Source: an uncultured Selenomonadaceae bacterium (lineage in GTDB: Bacteria > Bacillota > Negativicutes > Selenomonadales > Selenomonadaceae). From it: a stretch of 64,000 nt of DNA. This document shows, piece after piece, positions 55,267 through 64,000 of the stretch. Position numbers and translations under genes: made by a program. The stretch lies in assembly GCA_937902665.1 (NCBI GenBank), contig CALELM010000074.1, forward strand, positions 13,183-77,182. Reading direction: 5' to 3'. Below the pieces are notes generated by a model that saw only the letters and a program-made list of their open reading frames with translations, did no database searches and had not been told where the DNA came from. Position 1 is the first letter of the stretch. Each line of letters opens with the position of its first letter.

Positions 55267-56712
55267 TCAATCCGAAGCAGTTTTCATTTGATGTGCGTAA
55301 CGTGCAAAAAGTACTGCACATATAGCACCAAAAATAATGCCTGCTGGATAAGTAATAGCGGTTGGCAGCATAAGCCCCTCCGGAGCTTGCAAAATATACA
55401 TGAAGGTAACGGCGGACATAAAAGCAGCCGGCACAGCCGCAATCAGGTAATATTTGGCAGTCGGATTTTTCTGGCATAGGTACACCGCACCTGTCCAAAG
55501 GACAATCATCGCCAAGACTTGATTTGTCCACGAAGCATAGCGCCATATAATGTCAAAATTCATCTGTGAAAGAATACCTCCAGCAGCAAGCAGGGGAATG
55601 GCAATAGGGAGTCGGTTTTTGATAGAACGCTGGTTCCACGACAGCCAGTCTGCTATCGTCAGACGTGCGGAACGAAATGCAGTATCGCCGGAAGTTATCG
55701 GGCAAATAATGATGCCCAACATAGCGAGCATCACACCAATGCGAGCTCCGATACTGCCGTCCCCGCCCATAAAACCTATGCAGATGTCATACACTGCAGA
55801 ACCTGCGCCGCCTTCTGCCAAAGCAGCAGCCAATCCACCTGTTCCGTCATAAAAAGCAATCCCGGCACTTGCCCAAATAAGGGCGATAATCCCTTCGGCA
55901 ACCATCGCACCATAAAAAACATGCCGTCCTGCTTTTTCCTTTTTCAGGCAGCGAGACATAATGGGGGACTGCGTTGCATGAAAGCCTGATATCGCACCGC
56001 AGGCGACAGTAATAAACATCATCGGCAAGATAGGCATGGCATCCCCTGACGGGTGCAAATTGGCAAGCTGCATCTCCATCATAGCATGACCGCCGACACC
56101 TAAAAACATCCCGCCCATTATGCCAAAAGCCATAATCAGGAAACACGCCCCAAATATGGGATAAAACCTCGCAATCAAAGTATCTATCGGCAAAAGCGTA
56201 GCCAAAAAATAATATAGCAGCACACAAGGAAGAAGAACCGTCTCTGCTACACCTGTCAGTGAGGACAACAACCCAGCAGGCCCCACCATGAATACGGTAC
56301 CGATAAGAACGAGCAGCACCACAGTAAGTATTCGCATAATCAAATGCATCGTGCGTCCCATATACTTGCCAACGATTTCGGCGATGGTCTTTCCGTCCTC
56401 TCTCAGAGAAATCATTCCCGAAAGATAATCATGCACGCCACCGGCGAAAATTGTGCCAAGCACAATCCAGAAATACACACATGGACCCCACAAGGCACCG
56501 CCGATAGCACCGAAAATTGGTCCAAGCCCTGCGATATTCAAAAGCTGGATCATAAAGACTTTCCATGTCGGCAGAGGAATATAGTCCACGCCATCTTCAC
56601 GACTTGTCGCCGGCGTAGGCTCATCCGTCACCGCAAATACACGTTCTGCCAGTCGGCTGTAGAAAAAAGAGCCTACCAGCAAAGTTACCAGAGCAACAGT
56701 AAAGGTAATTAT
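55267..56712 (-). CDS. CstA-family (peptide/pyruvate) transporter with ATA start
   Basis: A polytopic membrane protein of about 481 residues, the short Firmicute form of CstA. Recognisable segments are MIQLLNIAGLGPIFGAIGGA, WGPCVYFWIVLGTIFAGGVH, DYLSGMISLREDGKTIAEIV and CGAISGFHATQSPIMSRCLK. Family members start near MITFLVALV; here the matching codons read ATA ATT ACC TTT at 56712, with GGAGTGAG 5-7 nt upstream and a stop before. The first ordinary start is TTG 56682, which would cut off half of the first helix. I therefore place the start at ATA (or the next ATT). Substrate is inferred only from family. Confidence 0.85.
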   Translation of the reverse strand: MITFTVALVTLLVGSFFYSRLAERVFAVTDEPTPATSREDGVDYIPLPTWKVFMIQLLNIAGLGPIFGAIGGALWGPCVYFWIVLGTIFAGGVHDYLSGMISLREDGKTIAEIVGKYMGRTMHLIMRILTVVLLVLIGTVFMVGPAGLLSSLTGVAETVLLPCVLLYYFLATLLPIDTLIARFYPIFGACFLIMAFGIMGGMFLGVGGHAMMEMQLANLHPSGDAMPILPMMFITVACGAISGFHATQSPIMSRCLKKEKAGRHVFYGAMVAEGIIALIWASAGIAFYDGTGGLAAALAEGGAGSAVYDICIGFMGGDGSIGARIGVMLAMLGIIICPITSGDTAFRSARLTIADWLSWNQRSIKNRLPIAIPLLAAGGILSQMNFDIIWRYASWTNQVLAMIVLWTGAVYLCQKNPTAKYYLIAAVPAAFMSAVTFMYILQAPEGLMLPTAITYPAGIIFGAICAVLFARYAHQMKTASD

Positions 56713-56881
56713 TTTAGCTCACTCCGTTCTTGCACAATAAATTTCATACAAACACGCTTGTCATTTTACTACTGTGACAGGAAAAAGTAAATCAACAAGA
56801 AAAGGCTAATTCTGAGCATGCTTTTGCTATTTGCCAATGGAATGAATTCTCACCGCAAAAGCAAATCCCGTAATGCAAATC

Positions 56882-56910
56882 TTGCCAAGCAACGGCAAGT
56901 ATGATAACAT
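56882..56910 (+). promoter_or_regulatory. Promoter of the pheST T-box leader
   Basis: TTGCCA (56882-56887), a 17-nt spacer and TAACAT (56905-56910) lie just before the T-box. An inverted repeat (CTTGCC...GGCAAG) overlaps the -35 region. The 170 nt upstream of it show nothing else I can support. Confidence 0.6.
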
Positions 56911-56919
56911 ATCATGTAT

Positions 56920-58190
<1,271 letters not shown>

Positions 58191-58226
58191 CGAAAATCCT
58201 AAAAGGAAATCGAAAGGAGACAAATC

Positions 58227-60662
58227 ATGCAGGTTTCAACGAAATGGTTGCAGGACTATATAGATTTTGATTGGTCGGCAGAAGAGCTGGCAGACAAGCT
58301 CACGATGGCAGGTGTCCCCGTGGAGCATCTCATTCGTGCAGACGAGGGACTGGAAAAGGTTGTCACAGGAAAAATTGCCAAGCTGGTTCCTCATCCGGAT
58401 TCCGACCACCTCCAAATTTGCACGATGGATGTTGGGCAGGAGGAAATGCTGCAAATCGTGACGGGAGCGCAAAACGTAGCCGAGGGGCAAGTGGTTCCCG
58501 TTGCTTTGGTCGGCGCGCATCTTCCCAATGGGCAAAAAATCGCAAAGGGGAAACTCCGTGGCGTTCCTTCTCACGGGATGCTCTGCTCTGCAGGAGAACT
58601 CAATCTTGATTTGAGCAAGCTGACGGAGGAAGAAAAGAACGGCATCTACATTCTCCCCACGGATACGCCCATCGGAGTTCCTGCCAAGGACGTGCTTGGG
58701 CTTGATGATGTGATTCTTGAATTCGAGCTTACGGCAAACCGTGCCGATTGCTTCAGCGTGTTCGGCTTGGTTCGGGAAATCGAAGTGCTTTCCGGAAAAA
58801 AGGCAAAATGGCCGAAAATCACAGTCAAGGAGGACGACGCAGACAAGGCAGCCGATCTCGTAAAAATAGGAATTGAAGCAACGCACCTGTGCGACAGGTT
58901 TTCTGCCCGTGTCATCAAGAATGTCAAGATTGCCCCATCCCCCGAATGGATGCAACAGCGCTTGGCAGGTGCAGGAATCCGTGCCATCAACAATGTCGTT
59001 GATGTGACGAATTTCGTTATGGTGGAGCTGGGACAGCCTATGCATGCCTATGACTACGATCAAATTGCAGGAAAAACCCTCACAGCCCGCTGTGCCGTCC
59101 AAGGGGAAAATCTTCATACCCTAGACGATTCTTCCCGTTTGGCAAAGGGCGATGAGCTGGTCATTGCCGATGCCGAGAAAGCCGCTGGATTAGCCGGTGT
59201 CATGGGAGGCTTGGAATCCGAAGTAACGGAAGCCACAACCACGATTGTGCTGGAAGCCGCTTCCTTCCACGGGCCAAGCATCCGCCGCACCTCCCGTGCC
59301 TGCGGATTGCATACGGAAGCCTCCGGCCGCTTTGAGCGAGGCGTTGATGTGACAAAAACCATTCGTGCCTTGGATCGTGCGGCACAGCTTTTGCAGGAAA
59401 TGGGTGCATGTACCGTGACGCAGGGCGTACTGGACGTATATCCTTCCCCTCGCGAAACTGCAACCGTCCGCTTCACGACCGAGCAGATTAACCGCCGCTT
59501 GGGAACGGCAGTCAAGGACGAAACCATCTTGAACATCTTGGAAAGCCTTGGTTTTTCGGTGACCGGCGAAGGGACAGAATATCTTGCCACGGTTCCTTCT
59601 TGGCGCAATGACGTAACCTGCATGGAAGACCTTTCCGAAGAAATCGCCAGAATCTACGGGTTTGAAAATATCCTTCCTACCCTTCCTTGGGGAAATGTCG
59701 TACAGGGATACCAAAGCCCGAAACAAAATTTCACGGACGAAATCCGCCGCATTCTCGTTGGGCTTGGCATGACCGAGGAGCTTTCCTTTGGCTTCACGCA
59801 TCCCAACATGTTCGACAAGCTCCAAGTACCAGAGGACAGCGAGATTCGCAGGGCAATTCCCATCATGAACCCCTTGACCGACGAGTACCCCTTGGTTCGG
59901 ACAACACTCCTGACCAGCATTATGGAAAACGTGGTACGGAATTTCTCCCGCAAGAATGAAGATGTCCGTCTGTTTGAAATTGCAAACGTCTTTTACCCAA
60001 AAGCACTGCCTGTAACAGAACAGCCTGACGAAATCATGAAGCTTGCCGGTGTCCTGACAGGACGGCGCAATCCGATTGGCTGGAACCAAGGAAACGAGCC
60101 AATCGATTTCTATGATGCCAAAGGTATCGTAGAAGCCCTGCTTTCCAAGCTCTCCATCAGCAAGTATACCGTGGAAGCTGGCTCGCATTACATGATGCAC
60201 CCGGGAAAGACGGCATTCTTCAAAAAAGGAAAAGACATAATCGCAGTTCTCGGCGAAGTACATCCTGCCGTCATGGAGGCCTTCGGCGTGAAGCAAAAGC
60301 TTTATGTTTTTGAAATGGATATCGACATGCTCATGAAGTATCCGTCAAAGAGCTTCCACTATGAAGCCCTTCCAAAATATCCTGCCATCCAGCGTGACCT
60401 TGCCCTGCTGGTAGACCGAGACGTGAATGCAGGAGAGATAGAGCAAGCCATCAGCCAAAACGGTGGTGAGTTCTTCAAGGGCGTTACGCTGTTTGACGTG
60501 TATACAGGCAAGCAGGTTTCCGAGGACAAGAAAAGCCTCGCCTTCTCCATGAAATTCCAGTCAAAAGAAAAAACGCTGACCGATGAAGAAGCAGATGAAG
60601 CATTCCATAACATTCTTGATGCTTTGCAGAAGAAGTTCCATGCGGAACTTCGTGTCCAGTAA
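58227..60662 (+). CDS. pheT: PheT, phenylalanyl-tRNA synthetase beta subunit
   Basis: PheT carries tRNA binding and editing. The 811-residue sequence has an N-terminal EMAPII-type domain (VVTGKIAKLVPHPDSDHLQI), the B3/B4 editing region, the B5 domain, the GLGMTEELSFGFTHPNMFDK catalytic-like core and the C-terminal FDX-ACB anticodon domain (SFHYEALPKYPAIQRDLALL). GGAG lies 7-8 nt before ATG 58227. It follows pheS by 36 nt. Confidence 0.97.
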   Translation: MQVSTKWLQDYIDFDWSAEELADKLTMAGVPVEHLIRADEGLEKVVTGKIAKLVPHPDSDHLQICTMDVGQEEMLQIVTGAQNVAEGQVVPVALVGAHLPNGQKIAKGKLRGVPSHGMLCSAGELNLDLSKLTEEEKNGIYILPTDTPIGVPAKDVLGLDDVILEFELTANRADCFSVFGLVREIEVLSGKKAKWPKITVKEDDADKAADLVKIGIEATHLCDRFSARVIKNVKIAPSPEWMQQRLAGAGIRAINNVVDVTNFVMVELGQPMHAYDYDQIAGKTLTARCAVQGENLHTLDDSSRLAKGDELVIADAEKAAGLAGVMGGLESEVTEATTTIVLEAASFHGPSIRRTSRACGLHTEASGRFERGVDVTKTIRALDRAAQLLQEMGACTVTQGVLDVYPSPRETATVRFTTEQINRRLGTAVKDETILNILESLGFSVTGEGTEYLATVPSWRNDVTCMEDLSEEIARIYGFENILPTLPWGNVVQGYQSPKQNFTDEIRRILVGLGMTEELSFGFTHPNMFDKLQVPEDSEIRRAIPIMNPLTDEYPLVRTTLLTSIMENVVRNFSRKNEDVRLFEIANVFYPKALPVTEQPDEIMKLAGVLTGRRNPIGWNQGNEPIDFYDAKGIVEALLSKLSISKYTVEAGSHYMMHPGKTAFFKKGKDIIAVLGEVHPAVMEAFGVKQKLYVFEMDIDMLMKYPSKSFHYEALPKYPAIQRDLALLVDRDVNAGEIEQAISQNGGEFFKGVTLFDVYTGKQVSEDKKSLAFSMKFQSKEKTLTDEEADEAFHNILDALQKKFHAELRVQ

Positions 60663-60673
60663 AAGGTATGCCT

Positions 60674-60925
60674 ATGAAAAAACAAGAATATAAAAAAATA
60701 TCCGTTGATATTTTCGGAACAAAATATTCCCTGCGAACCGACAATGATCCCGAGTATGTCCAAAAGCTTGGGCAAATGGTTGACGAGCGAATGCGCAAGG
60801 TTTCCGTTGCAACACACAGCTTTTCAGGCATGCACATCGGCGTATTGACAGCCCTTGAGCTTGCAGACGAATATTGCAAGCTCAAGAAGCAATACGATGA
60901 CCTTTTGGATCTGATGGAATACTAA
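60674..60925 (+). CDS. zapA: ZapA, cell-division Z-ring-associated protein
   Basis: ZapA bundles FtsZ filaments. The 83-residue protein has the family core KKISVDIFGTKYSLRTDNDP, VQKLGQMVDERMRKV and a C-terminal coiled coil (LTALELADEYCKLKKQYDDL). I pick ATG 60674 with AAAGGT 6 nt upstream over ATG 60668. zapA downstream of pheT is a common Firmicutes pairing. Confidence 0.93.
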   Translation: MKKQEYKKISVDIFGTKYSLRTDNDPEYVQKLGQMVDERMRKVSVATHSFSGMHIGVLTALELADEYCKLKKQYDDLLDLMEY

Positions 60926-60969
60926 AAAGGAGCCATCCTTTTTCCAAATGCCATTAAGGCAAAATGAAA

Positions 60970-61010
60970 TTTATAACGCCATTGTTCAAGAAAATGCCAT
61001 AAGCATTTTC
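60970..61010 (-). repeat. Interspersed promoter/palindrome repeat, copy D
   Basis: It is identical to copy B over 41 nt except one base. On the minus strand it reads GGAAAATGC-TTATG-GCATTTTC, then TGGCAT (-35, one change from the other copies), an 18-nt spacer and TATAAA (60975-60970). It points back into the 3' end of zapA, so here it is antisense or simply a repeat. Confidence 0.7.
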
Positions 61011-61512
61011 CCTCCAATTCGCATTTCAACGAAGCGAAAGTTTGCTCACCGCTTGTTAAGATTTGGTTTCCCCCACTTACAGCAAGCTGTTGAAGAAGAT
61101 GACATCTTTAGCTTCGTTATCAAAATTTCATCTGACGCTGCACTTGCAGGAAATATCCCAATTAAGAAAGACCTTTTTGAAAAAGACACCAGATATTGGA
61201 ATACATTCCAGTCTGGTGTCTTTTCGCATGCAAAAATATTAAATTCGGACAACACAAAACGGAAGTGATGCCAGACAAGGCTAAACAAGAACCTATTACA
61301 GAATCTACTTGACAAATACTTTCGTGACCTAAAATAATTGACTTATACGCCGATACTATATGATAATAGGTGATACTATGTGATTACGAATAAAAACAAT
61401 AGATTCTTCCATGCAACAACAAAACAGGCATAGACCCCTATATCAGTCAACGGAATAATGGCTCAGATGGGAGAACACATCGAAGAAAACAAAACGAAGG
61501 AAGGGCTATATT
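61011..61512 (+). other. Non-coding interval with possible promoters and a 20-nt-period direct repeat
   Basis: Apart from copy D and a terminator, no gene is supported here. TTGACA near 61311 followed by TAAAAT, and TTGACT near 61349 followed by TGATAA, could be promoters for the downstream cassette. GATACTATATGAT (61352-61364) recurs as GATACTATGTGAT (61372-61384), exactly 20 nt apart, which could be a paired operator. A 321-nt open frame (60948-61268) spans the repeat and terminator and is not convincing. Confidence 0.5.
61185..61224 (+). terminator. Terminator of the pheST-zapA operon
   Basis: GACACCAGA (61185-61193) pairs with TCTGGTGTC (61212-61220), with an inner TGGAAT/ATTCCA pairing, followed by TTTT. 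Confidence 0.8.
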
Positions 61513-62028
61513 GTGACACATGATGAAGCAATTAAAAGTTTATTGGAAACTTGCGAAAACTTTTCAAATGCTATAGATAAATTACAAGAAGAGAACTCTT
61601 TCCTTACAGACACTATTGAAAAAAATAATCTTAATAAAATTGTATCCGAAAGACGTTCTCTTTTAGCAAGCATAAAGCAACGGGAAATGGAAGCAAATTC
61701 ATTAAAAAGAGCGGCTAATGCTATCAAGTCAGAATATTCCGATAAGCTATATGAGCTAAATGAAAGATTATCCAATCTAAAATCTAAGCAAGATGATATG
61801 GATGCTTATATAAACGCCTCTGCTGAAGCAAAAGTGTCTGATGAACGCAAAGAATATCAAATGCATAAATCTGCCAATGATAAAGCCTTGCAAAAACATA
61901 AAACAGAATGCGATAAACGGTTGCAGGAACAAATTGCTATTTATAAAGAAAAGCGTAAAAAATGGCTTATCGCTATTATTTGCAGTATTTTGTTTGGAAT
62001 CATTGGTATTGCTGTGAGTTTCATATAA
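61513..62028 (+). CDS. Coiled-coil tail-anchored membrane protein, function unknown
   Basis: The 171-residue product is almost wholly helical and charged (IDKLQEENSFLTDTIEKNNL; SEYSDKLYELNERLSNLKSK), a long coiled coil. It ends in one membrane helix (WLIAIICSILFGIIGIAVSF), so it is probably a tail-anchored cytosolic rod. The GTG at 61513 has AAGGAAGGG upstream. The DNA is much more AT-rich than the pheST genes. It lies 18 nt before the AAA+ gene, with which it forms an operon. I do not recognise a family. Confidence 0.75.
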   Translation: MTHDEAIKSLLETCENFSNAIDKLQEENSFLTDTIEKNNLNKIVSERRSLLASIKQREMEANSLKRAANAIKSEYSDKLYELNERLSNLKSKQDDMDAYINASAEAKVSDERKEYQMHKSANDKALQKHKTECDKRLQEQIAIYKEKRKKWLIAIICSILFGIIGIAVSFI

Positions 62029-62046
62029 AGCCGGAAGAGGAGGAAG

Positions 62047-63870
62047 ATGCTTTTTATGATAAAAAGTACCAAGCAAATAAAAGTAGCTAATATTAAAAAA
62101 TTAGAAACCTACGATAACAGCAGAGATTGCTATTTCGCTATCAAGGATTTTGTCCAAAATAAAAAAAGCAAAGGAAAAATATGTGCATTATACGGAATAA
62201 GGAGAACGGGGAAAACGGTTCTATTAACACAACTTGCTAAAGATTTACAAAAGCAAGGAGAAAAATGCTTGTATTTAGTATGTTCCGATGAGCATGAAAA
62301 TATAGAAAAAGATAAAGAAAATAATAGCAAGCATATTCCTGAAATAGATGAGTTATTCGAGCTGTTAGAACAAGCAATTGATGAGAATTATAAATATGTG
62401 TTTATAGATGAATTAAGCTTTATGAAAGATTTTATAGGGCAAGGTAATATTTTATCAAATTATTATTGTGACCAAGGCTTAAATATAATTGCTACAGGAA
62501 CAGATTCATTAAGCTTTGCAATTGTAAAAAAAGACAATATGCTGGATAGATTAAAAGAATTTCGTACATCCTATGTTTCTTTCGGAGAATATTATCGTTT
62601 ATTAAATAAAGGCTTAGAAGATTACATTGAATATGGCGGCACCCTAAAAGAGGAATCTCCCTATAAAGATATATCTTCTACTATTGAATACACTAATACT
62701 GCAGTTGTTAATAATATCATCCGTTCTTTAAAAAACAGCGAACACACAAACAAAAACGCTTTGACTCTTTTGTATTCCGAAGAAGTTTTAATTTCAACAA
62801 TAAATCGATGCATAGACCAAATGAATCAAAAATTCATTATTTCTGCTATTAATAAAAATAACGGAATTTTTGAATCACATTCTCTGTATTTAGGACTGCA
62901 TAATGCAAAAGATTATCCATTTTCATTATACATAGATGTTGTTTCCGTTGATGAACAAGTAAAAGAGTCTTTATCTATTTTAAACAAAGATGAAATGGCT
63001 TGTGAAATGAAACAGCAAGACATAGATGTTATAAAAAATGCGTTGGCAGAACTTGATTTAGTATTAGCTATACCTTCCTACCTGTCTTTAAAAAACAATG
63101 TGAAAGACAATGATGTTGAAATAGTGAGCCAATCCGGCATGATGTATTGCCATTCTACAGAATTAACAAAAGTTCTTGCAAACGATGAAAATTGGCATAA
63201 ACTTGAAAAATGTGGTTTAGATAACAAAGAGAAATTTATACATAGAGTAGATAGGCAAGTAAAAGGTGATATTTTAGAAAACTTGATATTATATGATACA
63301 TACCAAGCACTTAAAGATAATTATTATGTTTCAAAATTACATTTAAACACAAGCAATAAGGAAGTAGATGTTATTGTCGTAGATAAAAAAACAAAAGAAA
63401 CATATCTTTTTGAGGTTAAATATGCAGATTATGTAGATTCGGAACAAACCAAAAATCTTTCAAACAGCGACTTCAATGAATATATCAAAGAGAATTTTGG
63501 AGAAGTTAAAGGAAGATATTTAATATACAATGGAGAACGTACTGCTATAAAAGATGAGTTAGGCACAATATCATATATTAAAGCAGAAGAATATCTAAAA
63601 AATATTGTTCACTGCAATAGCATTCAAGATTTATTATTCTCTTGCCATATAGAGAAAGAGCTTAAAAACAATGATATTGATAAAAAACCACCTGCAAATA
63701 ATGCTAATATTGATAGCGCAACACAAGACAGATTAGAAGATTTTTATGATAAAGCAAAAAAGGTTTTGAAGGATGTTTCGGAAATTGTAGCAAAAAGAGA
63801 GCAACGAGTTCAGTATTCTTTTGAGCATATCGCAAAACAAGTTGAGCATAATTCGGAATTGAGTCGATAA
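62047..63870 (+). CDS. AAA+ ATPase with C-terminal PD-(D/E)xK-like domain
   Basis: The 607-residue protein has a P-loop near the N-terminus (ALYGIRRTGKTVLLTQLAKD), Walker B YVFIDELSFMKDF and sensor I IIATGTDSLSF, as in AAA+ proteins of the DUF4143/archaeal ATPase group. Near residues 400-475 comes the segment VKGDILENLILYDTYQALKD, then EVDVIVVDKKTKETYLFEVK, which has the Asp...Glu-x-Lys spacing of a nuclease fold. A charged helical tail of about 100 residues follows. GGAGG precedes ATG 62047. AT-rich; paired with the coiled-coil gene. A defence or mobile-element role is possible but unproven. Confidence 0.8.
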   Translation: MLFMIKSTKQIKVANIKKLETYDNSRDCYFAIKDFVQNKKSKGKICALYGIRRTGKTVLLTQLAKDLQKQGEKCLYLVCSDEHENIEKDKENNSKHIPEIDELFELLEQAIDENYKYVFIDELSFMKDFIGQGNILSNYYCDQGLNIIATGTDSLSFAIVKKDNMLDRLKEFRTSYVSFGEYYRLLNKGLEDYIEYGGTLKEESPYKDISSTIEYTNTAVVNNIIRSLKNSEHTNKNALTLLYSEEVLISTINRCIDQMNQKFIISAINKNNGIFESHSLYLGLHNAKDYPFSLYIDVVSVDEQVKESLSILNKDEMACEMKQQDIDVIKNALAELDLVLAIPSYLSLKNNVKDNDVEIVSQSGMMYCHSTELTKVLANDENWHKLEKCGLDNKEKFIHRVDRQVKGDILENLILYDTYQALKDNYYVSKLHLNTSNKEVDVIVVDKKTKETYLFEVKYADYVDSEQTKNLSNSDFNEYIKENFGEVKGRYLIYNGERTAIKDELGTISYIKAEEYLKNIVHCNSIQDLLFSCHIEKELKNNDIDKKPPANNANIDSATQDRLEDFYDKAKKVLKDVSEIVAKREQRVQYSFEHIAKQVEHNSELSR

Positions 63871-63876
63871 AACAAA

Positions 63877-63918
63877 AACCACTACCTCATCCTATTTTTT
63901 GAAGTAGTGGTTATTTTC
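63877..63918 (+). terminator. Terminator downstream of the AAA+ gene
   Basis: AACCACTAC (63877-63885) pairs with GTAGTGGTT (63904-63912), followed by ATTTTCAT. Confidence 0.75.
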
Positions 63919-63955
63919 ATGTCATAAATTACCTTAATCCAATGGGATAACGTAT

Positions 63956-63991
63956 AATAAGTTTCGCAAATTCAATTCGGGTGCTGCCCGA
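63956..63991 (+). repeat. Second interspersed repeat family, copy 2
   Basis: AATAAGTTTCGCAAATTC then AATTCGGG matches 49184 onward with one substitution, again followed by a hairpin (TCGGG-TGCTG-CCCGA). It lies after the AAA+ terminator and may mark a boundary or a downstream gene start. Confidence 0.6.
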
Positions 63992-64000
63992 TCCTAAAAT

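Noticed and set aside
60948..61268. 106-residue plus-strand frame after zapA
   Set aside because: It translates interspersed repeat D and a terminator, and has no ribosome site or recognisable family.

Overview
The window looks like a chromosomal segment of a motile Negativicutes bacterium, most likely Selenomonas-like. I infer this from a Bacillus/Clostridium-style flagellar cluster placed downstream of codY, FliY and FlbD type flagellar genes, CodY, a phenylalanine T-box, a c-di-AMP riboswitch, frequent TTG and GTG starts, and moderate GC content. No rRNA or tRNA gene is visible, so species assignment from this sequence alone is tentative.

Region 1 (1-21.7 kb, minus strand) is one long flagellar cluster. 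In transcription order it runs flgB, flgC, fliE, fliF, fliG, fliH, fliI, fliJ, a lytic transglycosylase, a MotE-like gene, fliK, flgD, a TIGR02530-type gene, flbD, fliL, fliM, fliY, cheY, fliO, fliP, fliQ, fliR, flhB, flhA and a truncated flhF that leaves the window. It encodes the rod, MS ring, C ring, export gate and ATPase, hook-cap protein and hook-length control. flgE (hook) and motAB, often found in this block in relatives, are absent; a strong terminator sits where flgE would be expected.

Region 2 (21.9-33 kb, minus) is the dprA-topA-trmFO-hslV-hslU-codY block, without the xerC gene commonly found between trmFO and hslV. Upstream lie folB and a hydantoinase/carbamoylase pair that probably degrades pyrimidine or hydantoin rings.

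Region 3 (33-36.4 kb) holds a 25-residue membrane peptide gene with its own strong promoter, an NlpC/P60 hydrolase under a c-di-AMP (ydaO) riboswitch, rnpB, deoD on the plus strand, and a hicAB toxin-antitoxin pair with a perfect palindromic operator.

Region 4 (36.4-51.8 kb, minus) is housekeeping: M18 aminopeptidase, dusB, coaX, birA without its DNA-binding domain, ftsH, hpt, tilS, an S1-domain gene, a divIC-like gene, a duplicated zinc-ribbon protein, an MGDG-synthase-like glycosyltransferase, an SDR, hup, lysS with an extra C-terminal tRNA-binding domain, and greA.

Region 5 (51.9-56.7 kb, minus) is AT-rich accessory DNA with an NgoPII-like restriction-modification pair and a HipA-like kinase, followed by a CstA-family transporter whose natural start codon appears to be ATA.

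Region 6 (56.7-64 kb, plus) has the T-box-controlled pheS-pheT-zapA operon, then a very AT-rich two-gene cassette: a coiled-coil tail-anchored protein and an AAA+ ATPase with a C-terminal nuclease-like domain.

The most unusual signal is a family of four short interspersed repeats (near 10.55, 40.62, 42.73 and 60.97 kb). Each carries a sigma-A-like promoter with exactly 18 nt between its boxes and a conserved palindrome over the -35 box. Three copies are placed to drive fliL, birA and ftsH.
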